A DNA stretch of 64,000 nucleotides from Tolumonas auensis DSM 9187 (lineage in GTDB: Bacteria > Pseudomonadota > Gammaproteobacteria > Enterobacterales > Aeromonadaceae). Every line of letters begins with the position of its first letter. Position 1 is the stretch's first letter. Both the position numbers and the translations under genes were made by a program. The notes beneath the pieces are model-generated. The model was not told the DNA's origin, searched no databases, and was given only the letters and a program-made list of their open reading frames with translations. The DNA is taken from assembly GCF_000023065.1 (NCBI RefSeq), contig NC_012691.1, forward strand, positions 2,772,501-2,836,500, read 5' to 3'. Below are positions 1-9,459 of the stretch, piece by piece.

Positions 1-10
1 GATAAGCAAA

Positions 11-1429
11 TTACAGCTTGCTGATATCCAGCGCCTGCCAGTGCGGGAAGTGTTTACGCACCAGCGCATTGAACTCCAGTTCAAACTCGCTGAACTCGGC
101 TTTACCGGCTGTTTTTCCGGCTAACGCTTCCACTACCATGCCGGCACCAATCGTCACATTGCTCAGGCGATCGATAATGATAAAGCTACCGGTATCACGC
201 ACAGTGTTGTAAGGATCAACACCAACGGCATTGGTCAGCGACAATTCCAGCAAACCGATTTCGTTCAGTTTCAGCTCGGTGGCATCATGTTTTTCCAGCG
301 TATTCACATCAATACGGTGACGGATCGCATCAACATGACCGCGGGTTTTACGGGTTGCCAGCTTGATATCGTACTGACGATTCGCCTGCAATGGCTCTTC
401 CGTCATCCACACCACATTGGCCAGCACGTGCTGTGTCACCTGCGTTTCCGCATCCGGTGCGACCAGCAGATCACCACGGCTGATGTCGATTTCATCTTCC
501 AGTGTGATGGTTACGGCCTCACCCGGCAGGGCGTAATCCAGATCACCATCGAAAGTGACAATACGTTTAACTTTGCTCTCTTTACCTGACGGTAATACTT
601 TTACCACATCACCTGGTTTAACCACGCCCGCAGCCACTGTGCCCATGTAACCACGGAAATCGAGGTTAGGACGAGACACCAGCTGTACCGGCATACGGAA
701 CGGCAGATCCAGATCACGCGTGCCGACTTCGGCATTTTCCAGCATGGTCAGCAGTGGCTCGCCCTGATACCATGGCGTCAGTTCACTGTTTACCACCAGA
801 TTTTCGCCGTCCAGTGCCGAGATTGGTACCACGCGGATATCGGTTTTCGGTAAGCCGGAAGCAAATTCCAGATACTCTTTTTTGATACTGTCGAAGACCT
901 TCTCATCGAAGTTCACCAGATCCATTTTGTTGACCGCCACGATGAACTGACGGATCCCCAGCAGGCTGGCGATAAAGCTGTGACGACGGGTCTGCTCCAA
1001 TACACCGCGACGCGCATCGATCAGGATGATCGCCAGATCACAGGTGGAAGCACCGGTCGCCATGTTACGGGTGTATTGCTCATGGCCTGGCGTATCAGCA
1101 ATGATAAATTTACGTTTGGGCGTCGAGAAATAACGGTAAGCCACATCAATGGTGATGCCCTGCTCACGCTCCGCCTGCAGACCATCCACCAGCAGGGCGA
1201 AATCGAGTTTCTCACCGGTGGTACCGATCTTCTGACTGTCAGAATGCAGCGTTTTCAGCTGATCTTCATACACCTGACGGGAATCGTGCAACAGACGGCC
1301 GATCAGGGTGCTTTTACCGTCATCCACGCTACCGCAGGTGAGGAAACGCAACAGGCTCTTGTGCTGCTGATTTTTCAGGTAGTTCTCAATACCTTCTTCT
1401 TTGATCGCTTCGGCAATGGTGCTGTTCAT
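11..1429 (-). CDS. cysN: Sulfate adenylyltransferase, GTPase subunit CysN
   Basis: Large subunit of cytoplasmic ATP sulfurylase. With CysD it makes adenosine 5'-phosphosulfate from sulfate and ATP, driven by GTP hydrolysis, as the first step of assimilatory sulfate reduction. The 472-residue length matches the family (E. coli 475). The P-loop GSVDDGKST is at residues 33-41, followed by the switch II motif DTPGHEQY and the guanine-specificity motif NKMD, then EF-Tu-like beta-barrel domains. The ATG is preceded by AAGGAA. It is the last gene visible of a leftward cysG-cysD-cysN unit, 39 bases after cysD; cysC may follow beyond the left edge of the window. Identification is firm. Confidence 0.97.
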   Translation of the reverse strand: MNSTIAEAIKEEGIENYLKNQQHKSLLRFLTCGSVDDGKSTLIGRLLHDSRQVYEDQLKTLHSDSQKIGTTGEKLDFALLVDGLQAEREQGITIDVAYRYFSTPKRKFIIADTPGHEQYTRNMATGASTCDLAIILIDARRGVLEQTRRHSFIASLLGIRQFIVAVNKMDLVNFDEKVFDSIKKEYLEFASGLPKTDIRVVPISALDGENLVVNSELTPWYQGEPLLTMLENAEVGTRDLDLPFRMPVQLVSRPNLDFRGYMGTVAAGVVKPGDVVKVLPSGKESKVKRIVTFDGDLDYALPGEAVTITLEDEIDISRGDLLVAPDAETQVTQHVLANVVWMTEEPLQANRQYDIKLATRKTRGHVDAIRHRIDVNTLEKHDATELKLNEIGLLELSLTNAVGVDPYNTVRDTGSFIIIDRLSNVTIGAGMVVEALAGKTAGKAEFSEFELEFNALVRKHFPHWQALDISKL

Positions 1430-1468
1430 AATGTTCTGTTCCTTAATCCGTAGTAATAACCCGACGCC

Positions 1469-2383
1469 TTAGAAATAACCCTGACGTTTCTTCTGCTCCA
1501 TTGAGCCGGCCTGATCGCTGTCGATCAGACGCCCCTGACGTTCACTGGTGGTGGAAACCAACATCTCTTCGATGATTTCCGGCAGTGTGGAGGCTTCGGA
1601 ATCAATGGCACCGGTCAGCGGGTAACAACCCAAGGTACGGAAACGCACGGATTCCATGGACGGGGTTTCACCCGGATTAAGCTGCATACGATCATCGTCC
1701 ACCATGATCTTCACGCCATCACGTTCCACAACCGGACGTTTGGCAGCGAAGTACAACGGTACGATTTCGATGTTTTCCAGATAGATATATTGCCAGATAT
1801 CCAGTTCGGTCCAGTTAGACAACGGGAACACACGGATGCTCTCGCCTTTATTCACCTGACCGTTATACAGACGCCACAGTTCCGGACGCTGATTTTTCGG
1901 ATCCCAGGCATGGTTTTTATCGCGGAAGGAATACACACGCTCTTTCGCACGTGATTTCTCTTCATCACGACGGGCACCGCCGAAAGCAGCATCGAAACCA
2001 TACTGGTTCAGTGCCTGTTTCAGACCTTCGGTTTTCATGATGTCGGTGTGTTTGGCACTGCCATGCACGAACGGGTTAATGTCCATCGCCAGGCCATCCG
2101 GGTTTTTATGTACCAGCAGTTCCAGACCAAACTTCTTCACGGTTTCATCGCGGAATTTGATCATGTCACGGAACTTCCAGTTGGTATCGACGTGCAGCAG
2201 CGGGAACGGCAAGGTGCCCGGATAAAAAGCTTTACGTGCCAGATGCAGCATGACGGATGAATCTTTACCAATGGAGTAGAGCATCACCGGATTCTGAAAC
2301 TCGGCGGCCACTTCACGGATGATATGGATGCTTTCCGCTTCCAACTGCTTCAAATGGGTTAAGCGCTCGATGTCCAGTTGCAT
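1469..2383 (-). CDS. cysD: Sulfate adenylyltransferase, small subunit CysD
   Basis: Catalytic ATP-pyrophosphatase-type subunit of ATP sulfurylase, partner of CysN. The PP-loop motif [10 protein letters not shown] lies near residue 36-45, and the protein ends in the family's RQGYF. The open frame extends 12 codons further upstream, but the ATG at 2383 is chosen because AAAGGAG lies about 10 bases before it and the N-terminus then matches known CysD (304 residues against 302 in E. coli). It sits 47 bases downstream of cysG and 39 bases upstream of cysN, so the three are very likely one transcript. Confidence 0.96.
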   Translation of the reverse strand: MQLDIERLTHLKQLEAESIHIIREVAAEFQNPVMLYSIGKDSSVMLHLARKAFYPGTLPFPLLHVDTNWKFRDMIKFRDETVKKFGLELLVHKNPDGLAMDINPFVHGSAKHTDIMKTEGLKQALNQYGFDAAFGGARRDEEKSRAKERVYSFRDKNHAWDPKNQRPELWRLYNGQVNKGESIRVFPLSNWTELDIWQYIYLENIEIVPLYFAAKRPVVERDGVKIMVDDDRMQLNPGETPSMESVRFRTLGCYPLTGAIDSEASTLPEIIEEMLVSTTSERQGRLIDSDQAGSMEQKKRQGYF

Positions 2384-2430
2384 ATGATTACTACTCCTTT
2401 TTCCGCCCTGCCTGACCATGCAGACTTTTA

Positions 2431-3837
2431 TCAGGCAAGATTGATCAAATGTTCTTTGCCGGAGGCAGTGTCACCGCCAAACCAGCTTAATGTGTCGGCC
2501 AGTGCGGCAACCTCGCCAATCACAATCAGTGACGGGCTGTGTGCATCTTTGGCCAGTTCAGGTAACTCCTGCAGCGTACCGCGCAACACGCGTTGTCTGA
2601 CGGTAGTACCGCGTTCAATCAGGGCGACCGGGGTCTCCGGACGACGGCCATGCGCAATCAGCCGCTCAGTAATAGCTGGGGAACCAATCAGGCCCATGTA
2701 AATCACCAGTGTCTGGTTGCTGGCAGCCAGTGCCGCCCAGTCCGGCTCTTCACCATCCTGTTTGCAATGCCCGGTGATAAACACCGCACTCTGCGCGCTG
2801 TCACGGTGGGTCAGCGGGATACCTGCGTAAGCGGTTGCCCCTGCAGCCGCTGTAATGCCCGGTACTACCGAGAACGGAATACCTTCTGCCCGCGCGGCCT
2901 GCAGCTCTTCAGCACCTCGCCCGAACATAAACGGGTCACCGCCTTTCAGACGAACCACGCGTTTACCAGCGCGGGCATGGCTTAATAACAATTCATTGAT
3001 TTCATGTTGCGGCACACTGTGGTGGCCCGCTTTTTTACCCACGCTGATACGTTCCGCATCGCGACGCACCAGATTCAGCACTTCCGGCGATACCAGCTGG
3101 TCATACAGCACCACTTCGGCTTGCTGGATCTGTTGCAGCCCTTTCAGTGTCAGCAGACCGGCATCGCCCGGACCTGCCCCCACCAGCACAATTTCGCCAC
3201 CGGCGTAATCATCTGCCTGTAACTGATCAGCCATCCACTGTTCAGCAGAATCATGTTGTTCAGTTTCCAGCAAGGTGGCCAGTTGCGGTGAGGCAAAGGC
3301 TTTCTCCCAGAAACGGCGACGGGAGGTAATGTCACCGAGTTTTTGTTTGATCTGGTTACGCCATTCACCGGATAAATTGGCTAACGCACCCAGATGTTTC
3401 GGCAATAACGCTTCCAGACGTTCACGCAGCATGCGCACCAGTACCGGCGCTTTTCCGCCGCTTGATACCGCCACCATGATGGGAGAGCGGTCGATAATCG
3501 ACGGGAAAATAAAGCTGGAGCGGTCCGGATCATCGACCACGTTTACCCAGATATTGGCCGCATCCGCTGCCGCAGCTACTTCTGCATTCACTTCTTCATC
3601 ATCGGTCGCCGCAATGACCAGCATCTGGTCATTCAGATACGCCGCAGTAAAACGGGATGGGATATAAGTATGCCCAACCAGTAATTCCGTCAGCTCTTCG
3701 TGCAGTGAAGGAGCAACCACTGTCAGATTGGCGCCGGCATCCAGCAACAAACGCGCTTTTCGCAGGGCGATATCACCACCACCAACCAGTAGGACGGCGC
3801 GATTATTTAATCTGGCAAACAGCGGAAGATAATCCAT
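2431..3837 (-). CDS. cysG: Siroheme synthase CysG (multifunctional)
   Basis: Makes siroheme, the prosthetic group of sulfite and nitrite reductases, from uroporphyrinogen III. The N-terminal half (about 1-210) is the precorrin-2 dehydrogenase/ferrochelatase module, with a Rossmann start around [10 protein letters not shown]. The C-terminal half (about 215-460) is the SAM-dependent uroporphyrinogen III methyltransferase, with [15 protein letters not shown] and the SAM-site motif [13 protein letters not shown]. Length 468 (E. coli 457). AAGGAG lies five bases before the ATG. Its place as first gene of cysG-cysD-cysN ties cofactor supply to sulfate activation. The substrate, uroporphyrinogen III, is the branch point before HemE, which is also in this window (62.4-63.5 kb). 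Confidence 0.96.
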   Translation of the reverse strand: MDYLPLFARLNNRAVLLVGGGDIALRKARLLLDAGANLTVVAPSLHEELTELLVGHTYIPSRFTAAYLNDQMLVIAATDDEEVNAEVAAAADAANIWVNVVDDPDRSSFIFPSIIDRSPIMVAVSSGGKAPVLVRMLRERLEALLPKHLGALANLSGEWRNQIKQKLGDITSRRRFWEKAFASPQLATLLETEQHDSAEQWMADQLQADDYAGGEIVLVGAGPGDAGLLTLKGLQQIQQAEVVLYDQLVSPEVLNLVRRDAERISVGKKAGHHSVPQHEINELLLSHARAGKRVVRLKGGDPFMFGRGAEELQAARAEGIPFSVVPGITAAAGATAYAGIPLTHRDSAQSAVFITGHCKQDGEEPDWAALAASNQTLVIYMGLIGSPAITERLIAHGRRPETPVALIERGTTVRQRVLRGTLQELPELAKDAHSPSLIVIGEVAALADTLSWFGGDTASGKEHLINLA

Positions 3838-4144
3838 GTTGACTCCTTCTATTTCTGGAATATGAATATAGAGATGTAATTGGTAGATGTAAAATAATAA
3901 AAAGGCACTTTCTATAGCTAAAAAGTAATATGCTTATCTGGTTTTTTGATATAGAAAATAAAGAGATATTTTGAATGATATTTTCGCTCATTATTGGGGT
4001 TCTGGTAAGGCTTTTGCCAGACAAGGCGAACCCACAGTCATACAGCTTTCCTGTTCATATCAATACGTCCTGTCACGCGAATGTTCTATACTTTTGATTG
4101 TAAGTGAAAAAATATAATCAGAAAGCGACTTCAGGGAGATTGTG
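3838..4144. other. Divergent intergenic region cysG / qmcA
   Basis: This 307-base AT-rich gap holds the leaders of two divergent units. Towards qmcA there is a TATAAT at 4113-4118, about 27 bases before the start codon, but no convincing -35 at the right distance, so the promoter is only a candidate. Towards cysG a CysB-dependent promoter would be expected for a cys operon, but CysB sites are too degenerate to call by eye. No RNA gene or repeat was seen. Confidence 0.4.
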
Positions 4145-5065
4145 ATGGATTTAAGTTTACCGCTACTCGTTATTTTTATTGTGCTGGTATTGGTGTCACT
4201 CGGTTCCGTAATCAAGGTTGTGCCTCAGGGCTATAACTGGACAGTGGAACGATTCGGACGCTATACCACGACGCTTTCACCCGGGCTGAACCTGATTGTG
4301 CCTTTTGTTGATCGCATTGGTCGCAAGATCAATATGATGGAACAGGTGATGGACATTCCGCCGCAGGAAATCATTTCCCGTGATAACGCGAATGTGACCA
4401 TTGATGCCGTGACATTTATTCAGGTGGTCGAAGCGCATAAAGCCGCTTATGAAGTGAATGATCTGATGTCCGCAATCAAGAATCTGACGATGACCAACAT
4501 CCGTACCGTATTAGGTGCCATGGAACTGGATCATATGTTGTCGCAACGTGACACCATCAATGAAAAACTGCTGGTCACCGTCGATGCCGCCACCAGCCCC
4601 TGGGGTGTGAAGGTGACCCGTATCGAAATTAAAGACGTGCGGCCACCACAGGATCTGATCGAGGCGATGAATGCTCAGATGAAAGCTGAACGTCAGAAAC
4701 GCGCGGAAATCCTGGAAGCGGAAGGGATCCGGCAATCTAAAATTCTGAAGGCGGAAGGGGAAAAACAGTCACAGATCCTGAAAGCGGAAGGTGAACGTCA
4801 GGCTGCCTTCCTCGCCTCGGAAGCACGTGAACGTCAGGCAGAAGCGGAAGCCAAAGCCACTCAGCTGGTTTCTGATGCGATAGCTAACGGCAACACCCAG
4901 GCCATCAATTATTTTATCGCACAAAAATATACTGAAGCGCTGGCTAAAATTGGTGATGGGCAAAACAGTAAGCTGGTCTTGATGCCGCTGGAAGCCTCAC
5001 AGCTGATTGGTTCGATCGGTGGGATCAGTCAACTGCTTAATGAGATCTCTCCGAAGAAGGGGTAA
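4145..5065 (+). CDS. qmcA: SPFH/band-7 membrane protein, QmcA type
   Basis: Membrane-anchored stomatin/prohibitin-like protein. It has one N-terminal hydrophobic segment (about 5-24), a band-7 domain (about 25-180), then a charged coiled coil in which the heptad-like unit ILKAEGE recurs (about 185-240). At 306 residues it matches E. coli QmcA (305). A GTG at 4142 is also in frame, but AGGGAG at 4133-4138 is better spaced for the ATG at 4145. The downstream nfeD-type gene starts two bases after the stop, the usual pairing of SPFH and NfeD proteins. The family acts in membrane microdomain organisation and protein quality control; the exact role here is unknown. Confidence 0.9.
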   Translation: MDLSLPLLVIFIVLVLVSLGSVIKVVPQGYNWTVERFGRYTTTLSPGLNLIVPFVDRIGRKINMMEQVMDIPPQEIISRDNANVTIDAVTFIQVVEAHKAAYEVNDLMSAIKNLTMTNIRTVLGAMELDHMLSQRDTINEKLLVTVDAATSPWGVKVTRIEIKDVRPPQDLIEAMNAQMKAERQKRAEILEAEGIRQSKILKAEGEKQSQILKAEGERQAAFLASEARERQAEAEAKATQLVSDAIANGNTQAINYFIAQKYTEALAKIGDGQNSKLVLMPLEASQLIGSIGGISQLLNEISPKKG

Positions 5066-5067
5066 TT

Positions 5068-5538
5068 ATGCATAGCTGGGCATGGTTGTCATTGTCTGAC
5101 TGGAGTTACTGGCACTGGCTGATTTTGGGCGCGGTATTATTACTGCTGGAACTGTTCGGTACGGCCGGTCTGTTACTCTGGACCGGCATATCCGCCCTGC
5201 TGACCGCGTTAATGGTTTTTGTTTTCGAACCGGGACTGTTTGCTCAGTGGAGTCTGTTTGCGGTTTTCAGCATCATCACGACCTGGTTCTGGTTTCGGCT
5301 TAACAAACAAGATAAACCAACAACTGAAGTAAAAGCGCTGAATCAACGCACCACTCGCTGTATCGGTGCACAAACCACGCTGCTGGAAGATGTCAAACTG
5401 GGGAAAAGCCGGGTAAGAATTGAAGATACTGTCTGGGGCGTGTTATCCAGCGAAACATTACCGGCAGGCACTGCGGTCAAAGTCGTTGCTGCCGAAGGAA
5501 CAACACTGATCGTCAAAGCATTACCAGTTCACCATTAG
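5068..5538 (+). CDS. ybbJ: NfeD-family membrane protein (YbbJ-like)
   Basis: Short NfeD-type partner of the SPFH protein encoded just upstream. It has two to three hydrophobic segments (about 15-70, including LILGAVLLLLELFGTAGLLL), then a soluble OB-fold-like C-terminal domain (about 85-156) with the typical G-x-V/I-R-I-x-D pattern. Length 156, close to E. coli YbbJ. AAGGGG overlaps the qmcA stop region, consistent with translational coupling. A direct function beyond partnering QmcA is not established by the sequence. Confidence 0.85.
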   Translation: MHSWAWLSLSDWSYWHWLILGAVLLLLELFGTAGLLLWTGISALLTALMVFVFEPGLFAQWSLFAVFSIITTWFWFRLNKQDKPTTEVKALNQRTTRCIGAQTTLLEDVKLGKSRVRIEDTVWGVLSSETLPAGTAVKVVAAEGTTLIVKALPVHH

Positions 5539-5539
5539 A

Positions 5540-5561
5540 CAAGGGAGCCATGGCTCCCTTG
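5540..5561 (+). terminator. Perfect hairpin after the nfeD-type gene
   Basis: A 22-base perfect palindrome (CAAGGGAGCC and its mirror) starts two bases after the stop codon. There is no T-run after it, so it is either a weak terminator or an RNA-stabilising hairpin. The arms resemble those of the mdh terminator at 5767-5788. Confidence 0.4.
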
Positions 5562-5645
5562 CCGGCCGGGATCAGTTATTAGGCCCGACGGAATAAAGCT
5601 GATAGGCTAAAAGAAGAAAAACAATAACCCTCTTAAAAATGGGGT

Positions 5646-5743
5646 TGACCCGTCCTATATATGGTTGACACTTTCCGATAACTCATCAGGAGAGTGTTAT
5701 GACATCAAGCATTAAGCGCACACAACGCGGTTATTCTCTGGCC
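5646..5743 (+). mobile_element. Probable remnant of an IS3-family left end
   Basis: Starting at TGACCCGTCC, a leader with a Shine-Dalgarno-like CAGGAGAG precedes an ATG at 5699 that opens a 15-codon frame, MTSSIKRTQRGYSLA, ending in TGA at 5744. From memory, this peptide looks like the N-terminus of an IS3-group OrfA transposase (which would continue with a helix-turn-helix), here cut off after 15 residues. No rest of an element and no right end are visible nearby. A database search of the 98 bases would settle it; a match to an IS left end at this exact boundary would support the call. Confidence 0.45.
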
Positions 5744-5766
5744 TGACATGAACTGGCTTAGAGCAA

Positions 5767-5788
5767 AAAGGGAGCCAGCGCTCCCTTT
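5767..5788 (-). terminator. Rho-independent terminator of mdh
   Basis: Nine-base stem AAAGGGAGC/GCTCCCTTT with a four-base loop. On the minus strand it runs into a T-run (CCCTTTTTG), 17 bases after the mdh stop. Confidence 0.75.
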
Positions 5789-5805
5789 GTATCAATTTAT
5801 AACGA

Positions 5806-6795
5806 CTAGTTTTTTTCCGCTTTCCCGGCTTCTGCCGGTTGATCCTGAAACAGCTCGGGCTTCAGCACAAAGTCCTCACCCATCCGGATTTCATCACGTA
5901 ACGTTGGCAGCATCAGATCCAGTGAATCTTTTTCTGCCTGAGTCAGCGGACCATACGGCAATACCTTGTACCAGCCCTCTTTACCCAGACGCATCGGCTG
6001 TGAGAAGAACCGGCTGTGCTGACTGCCACCTTCCACATAGGCGCACTCGATCACGTTCTCTTCTTCCATCAGCCCACGGACTACCGCGTTAATGAAGCGG
6101 TATCCCGCAGCCGCCATCGCCAGCGTGGCAGAACCATTCCCCGCTTTCGCATCTACCACCTCGGTACCGGCATCCTGAATGTGGCGGACCAGGGCAGCCG
6201 CTTCTTCGTCAGTAAATTCAAAGCCACCCACCTGCGACATCACCGGCAGAATGGTTTTGCCACTGTGACCACCAATCACATTGACCCGGATTGTACCTGC
6301 AGCCCGACCTAAAAAATTCGCAACGAACGTTTCTGCCCGGATCACATCCAGCATGGTGACACCAAACAGTTTCTGCGGGTTATACACCCCGGCTTTTTTC
6401 AGCACTTCCGCCGCTATCGGCACCATGCTGTTCACCGGATTGGTGATAATGCAGAAACAGGCATTCGGACAGATAGCCGCTCCGGCAGAAATCAGATCGC
6501 GGGTCACTCCGGCATTAAACTTGAACAGATCAGCCCGGTGCATGCCCGGCTTACGCGCAATTCCGGCACAAATCACCACCACATTACTGGCTTCCAGTGC
6601 TTTGGGAAGATCGTCACCGGTAAACCCTTTCACGGCAACATCAGTAGGAATATGACTCAAATCAACTGCAATACCCGGAGCCACCGGCGCCACGTCATAC
6701 AATGCCAGTTTAAATCCTGCAGGCAATTTCATTTTCAATAATAAAGACAAGGCTTGGCCTATACCACCAGCAGCACCGAGAACAGTTATTTTCAT
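5806..6795 (-). CDS. mdh: Malate dehydrogenase
   Basis: NAD-dependent malate/oxaloacetate interconversion in the TCA cycle, and in the reductive branch under anaerobiosis. The Rossmann motif [10 protein letters not shown] is at the N-terminus, the substrate-binding arginine region [11 protein letters not shown] follows, and the catalytic histidine is in [10 protein letters not shown]. The ATG at 6795 is used rather than the upstream in-frame TTG, because GGAG lies just before it and it gives the family start MKITVLG. At 329 residues it is longer than E. coli Mdh (312), with a C-terminal tail ending [14 protein letters not shown] that is extra. Divergent from argR, as in enteric bacteria. Confidence 0.95.
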   Translation of the reverse strand: MKITVLGAAGGIGQALSLLLKMKLPAGFKLALYDVAPVAPGIAVDLSHIPTDVAVKGFTGDDLPKALEASNVVVICAGIARKPGMHRADLFKFNAGVTRDLISAGAAICPNACFCIITNPVNSMVPIAAEVLKKAGVYNPQKLFGVTMLDVIRAETFVANFLGRAAGTIRVNVIGGHSGKTILPVMSQVGGFEFTDEEAAALVRHIQDAGTEVVDAKAGNGSATLAMAAAGYRFINAVVRGLMEEENVIECAYVEGGSQHSRFFSQPMRLGKEGWYKVLPYGPLTQAEKDSLDLMLPTLRDEIRMGEDFVLKPELFQDQPAEAGKAEKN

Positions 6796-7000
6796 AGCAA
6801 GCTCCAAATTTTATTGTTGTGATGGTAGTTATCAGCTAATCCTTATCTGAAAATAGTAGAAAGTTATGCCTCCACCAAGCGCACGCTTATGAAGTGTGAG
6901 CTGCGTTTCACTCTTTATTATTTCGGACTGAATCGTTTAACTCGCTTCTTATGCCATTTTTACATATCAGCGAATGCAAACTGCGGCACAGATCCTTTAT

Positions 7001-7018
7001 TTGAATATCAATTTTTAT
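7001..7018. promoter_or_regulatory. Candidate ARG box upstream of argR
   Basis: TTGAATATCAATTTTTAT has one good TGAAT half and a poor ATTCA half. A second TGAAA/TGCA-like stretch follows at 7029-7043. Autoregulation by ArgR is known in relatives, but these matches are weak. Confidence 0.25.
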
Positions 7019-7089
7019 GCAGCAATCGTTGAAATATATGCAGCCAGACTGCAAAATTGTTTTTATCAACGATTCATCTCGGATTTTAC

Positions 7090-7560
7090 ATGAAACCCGG
7101 CGAAAAACAGGAACAACTAGTTAAGGCTTTCAAGGCCTTGTTGCGGGAAGAGCGGTTCGGCTCACAAGCCGAAATAGTGACTGCACTGAACGAAATCGGT
7201 TTTGAGAATATCAACCAGTCCAAGGTCTCCCGCATGCTGAGCCGGTTTGGCGCAGTGCGTACCCGTAACGCCAAAATGGAAATGGTCTACTGTCTGCCCG
7301 TCGAACTGGGGATCCCGACCATCAACAGCCCGCTGAAGAATCTGGTGCTGGATGTGGATCACAATGGCGTGATCCTGGTGATCCATACTACGCCGGGCGC
7401 AGCACAACTGATTGCCCGGATGCTGGATTCATTAGGTAAAGCAGAAGGAATTCTCGGCACCATCGCCGGGGATGACACGATCTTCATCACCCCGACCGCA
7501 GAATCAGATATTGATGAGTTGTACGACTCGGTGCTGGAACTGTTCGAACATACGGGTTAG
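7090..7560 (+). CDS. argR: Arginine repressor ArgR
   Basis: Arginine-dependent DNA-binding hexamer that represses arginine biosynthesis and takes part in site-specific recombination in relatives. The N-terminal winged helix (about 1-70) contains [20 protein letters not shown]. The C-terminal domain has the arginine-binding and trimer motif [15 protein letters not shown] and [10 protein letters not shown]. With the ATG at 7090 the protein is 156 residues, the E. coli length. The upstream extension to 7057 does not resemble the family. The Shine-Dalgarno is weak. It faces mdh across a 294-base gap. Confidence 0.95.
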   Translation: MKPGEKQEQLVKAFKALLREERFGSQAEIVTALNEIGFENINQSKVSRMLSRFGAVRTRNAKMEMVYCLPVELGIPTINSPLKNLVLDVDHNGVILVIHTTPGAAQLIARMLDSLGKAEGILGTIAGDDTIFITPTAESDIDELYDSVLELFEHTG

Positions 7561-7570
7561 AAGCCTGCGC

Positions 7571-7603
7571 CCTTCCCCGTTCTGAATGAAAGAAGGGGGA
7601 AGG
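7571..7603 (+). terminator. Terminator after argR
   Basis: Stem CCTTCCCC/GGGGAAGG with a 17-base loop, followed by AACCTTTTATC, lying between the convergent argR and dcuS ends. The T-run is short. Confidence 0.5.
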
Positions 7604-7631
7604 AACCTTTTATCAACCGTGAATACCAGAG

Positions 7632-9242
7632 TCACGATTCCGTCTCCTTGCCGGCATAAGGCAGGGTCACGATAAAGCTGGCACCCCGGTCCGGGTTGTT
7701 CCGGCATTCAATCGAACTGTCTTCCAGCTTTGCCAGACTTTGTTTGACCAGATAGAGACCCAGCCCCCGCTGTGTTCCCTTGGTGGAAAAACCGCGCTCG
7801 AAAATATGGGGGATCACTTCCGGTGGAATACCCTTCCCGTTATCTTTGACAACACAAAACAGGGAACCCTCTTCGTAATCCAGTGCCACCGTGATGGTCG
7901 GATCCGGGACGCCTTCCAGAGCATCAATGGCATTTTCCAGCAGATTGCCGAGAATCGTCACCAGAGCATGAGGCTGATCCAGCTGGCTGGATTCTGGCAG
8001 GAAACTATCCTCGGTGACGATCACTGTAATTCCCGCTTCACGCGCCCGGTTGATTTTACCCAGCAGAAATCCGGCAATGACCGGGTCTTTAATTTGACGG
8101 ATCAATGCACCGACATCACTGTGATATTGCCCTGCAATCCCCATGATGTAATGTTCCAGCTGCTCAAAAGCCCGGATATTCACCATGCCCAGAATGACTT
8201 GCAACTTGTTCATAAACTCGTGCGCCTGCATACGCAGCGCTTCCGCATAATTCGACATGCCGCTGAGGCGTTGAACCAGCTGACTGACCTCTGTTTTGTC
8301 ACGGAACGACATGACAGCCCCGACGATCGTTCCGTTCACCCGCACCGGTACACTACTGCTCAGCAAAACCAGCCCGTTAAACTTCAGTTCTTCATCATAC
8401 TGAGCAACGCCCGTCTGCAGTACTTCTTGTAAATGCAGACGCTTCGGCCAGTTTTTACTGCCCTGCTCCTGCAGCAGTTCATCGGACGAACCGCTCAGCC
8501 GTAACAGACGTTTTGCCTCATCATTGATCAGCGTAATTTCAGACTGCGCATTGACGGCAATCACACCCTCACGAATCGATTGCAACATCGCACTGCGTTG
8601 CTCCAGTAAACTGGCGATTTCGGAGGGTTCCAGGCCAAACATGATCGCTTTGATTTTACGGGCCAGATAAAACGCACCTACCGCGCCGACCAATCCGCCA
8701 AATAACAACGCCAGATAAGCAAACAGGAGGTTGGCCGAGATAATCGCCTCTACTTTAGCGGTCGAGATCCCTACCGCGATGGCCCCAACCTGTCGGCCAT
8801 TATGATAGAGCGGGCTAATCACACGCACTGAATTACCCAGTGTGCCTTTCGCTTCTGAAATGTATTCCTCTCCGTGCAGAGCTTTTATCTGATCCCCCCC
8901 CTGAAAACGCAGACCTATCATTTTGGGATCAGGATGTGTATGACGGATCGCATCCATGTCCATCACCACAATAAACAGCAGTTCATTCCGCTTGCGTACC
9001 GATTCGATATAGCCCTGCAAGGCTTGCTGCTGTTCCGGAATAGTGAGCGCCGCACCGACAAAAGGTGTTTCGGTCAGTGTACGGGCCACGCCCCGGGCCT
9101 TTTCTTCCAGACTGTTTTTACTGAGCGCCGTCGATTGCGTGACAAATATGGCATGCACCACCAGTAAAACCAGTGCAATCACGGTACAAACAAGCAAAGT
9201 AATTCGGGTACGAAGTTTCAGAGGAGAAGACAGTCCGAGCAC
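7632..9242 (-). CDS. dcuS: C4-dicarboxylate sensor histidine kinase, DcuS type
   Basis: Membrane sensor kinase of the CitA/DcuS family. It has a transmembrane helix (about 13-34), a periplasmic PAS sensor, a second helix (about 171-194), a cytoplasmic PAS domain (about 215-320), and a kinase domain with the phospho-acceptor His in AHEFMNKLQV (about residue 341) plus N-box NLLENAIDAL and G-boxes DNGKGIP and GLGLYLVKQ. The fumarate-site residues known in E. coli DcuS (Arg and His in a RxxHP motif, and a later Arg in RVxxP) are present here as RHTHP and RVISP. AAAGGAG is placed better for the GTG at 9242 than for the TTG at 9245. The matching regulator is not adjacent but lies at 17.5-18.2 kb; fumarase, transporter, reductase and apbE lie between. 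Confidence 0.9.
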   Translation of the reverse strand: MLGLSSPLKLRTRITLLVCTVIALVLLVVHAIFVTQSTALSKNSLEEKARGVARTLTETPFVGAALTIPEQQQALQGYIESVRKRNELLFIVVMDMDAIRHTHPDPKMIGLRFQGGDQIKALHGEEYISEAKGTLGNSVRVISPLYHNGRQVGAIAVGISTAKVEAIISANLLFAYLALLFGGLVGAVGAFYLARKIKAIMFGLEPSEIASLLEQRSAMLQSIREGVIAVNAQSEITLINDEAKRLLRLSGSSDELLQEQGSKNWPKRLHLQEVLQTGVAQYDEELKFNGLVLLSSSVPVRVNGTIVGAVMSFRDKTEVSQLVQRLSGMSNYAEALRMQAHEFMNKLQVILGMVNIRAFEQLEHYIMGIAGQYHSDVGALIRQIKDPVIAGFLLGKINRAREAGITVIVTEDSFLPESSQLDQPHALVTILGNLLENAIDALEGVPDPTITVALDYEEGSLFCVVKDNGKGIPPEVIPHIFERGFSTKGTQRGLGLYLVKQSLAKLEDSSIECRNNPDRGASFIVTLPYAGKETES

Positions 9243-9401
9243 CAACGCTACTCCTTTCAGAGAGACAAACCGGATGGTTCGCTAAAATAGTGAACATGAA
9301 GATACGGAAAATAATGAGAAACCGTGAACAACTCCAGCTGAATTTTACGAATATTCAGCAAGACGATACGGAGAAGCAACTTCGGCGAGGCTTAGTTAAA
9401 A

Positions 9402-9430
9402 AAATCCAGTGACTTGTGGTCACTGGATTT
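9402..9430 (-). terminator. Strong terminator after the fumarase gene
   Basis: Twelve-base perfect stem AAATCCAGTGAC/GTCACTGGATTT with a five-base loop, continuing into seven Ts on the minus strand. Confidence 0.9.
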
Positions 9431-9459
9431 CCGTCTGATTTACAGGTCAATCCGACTGA

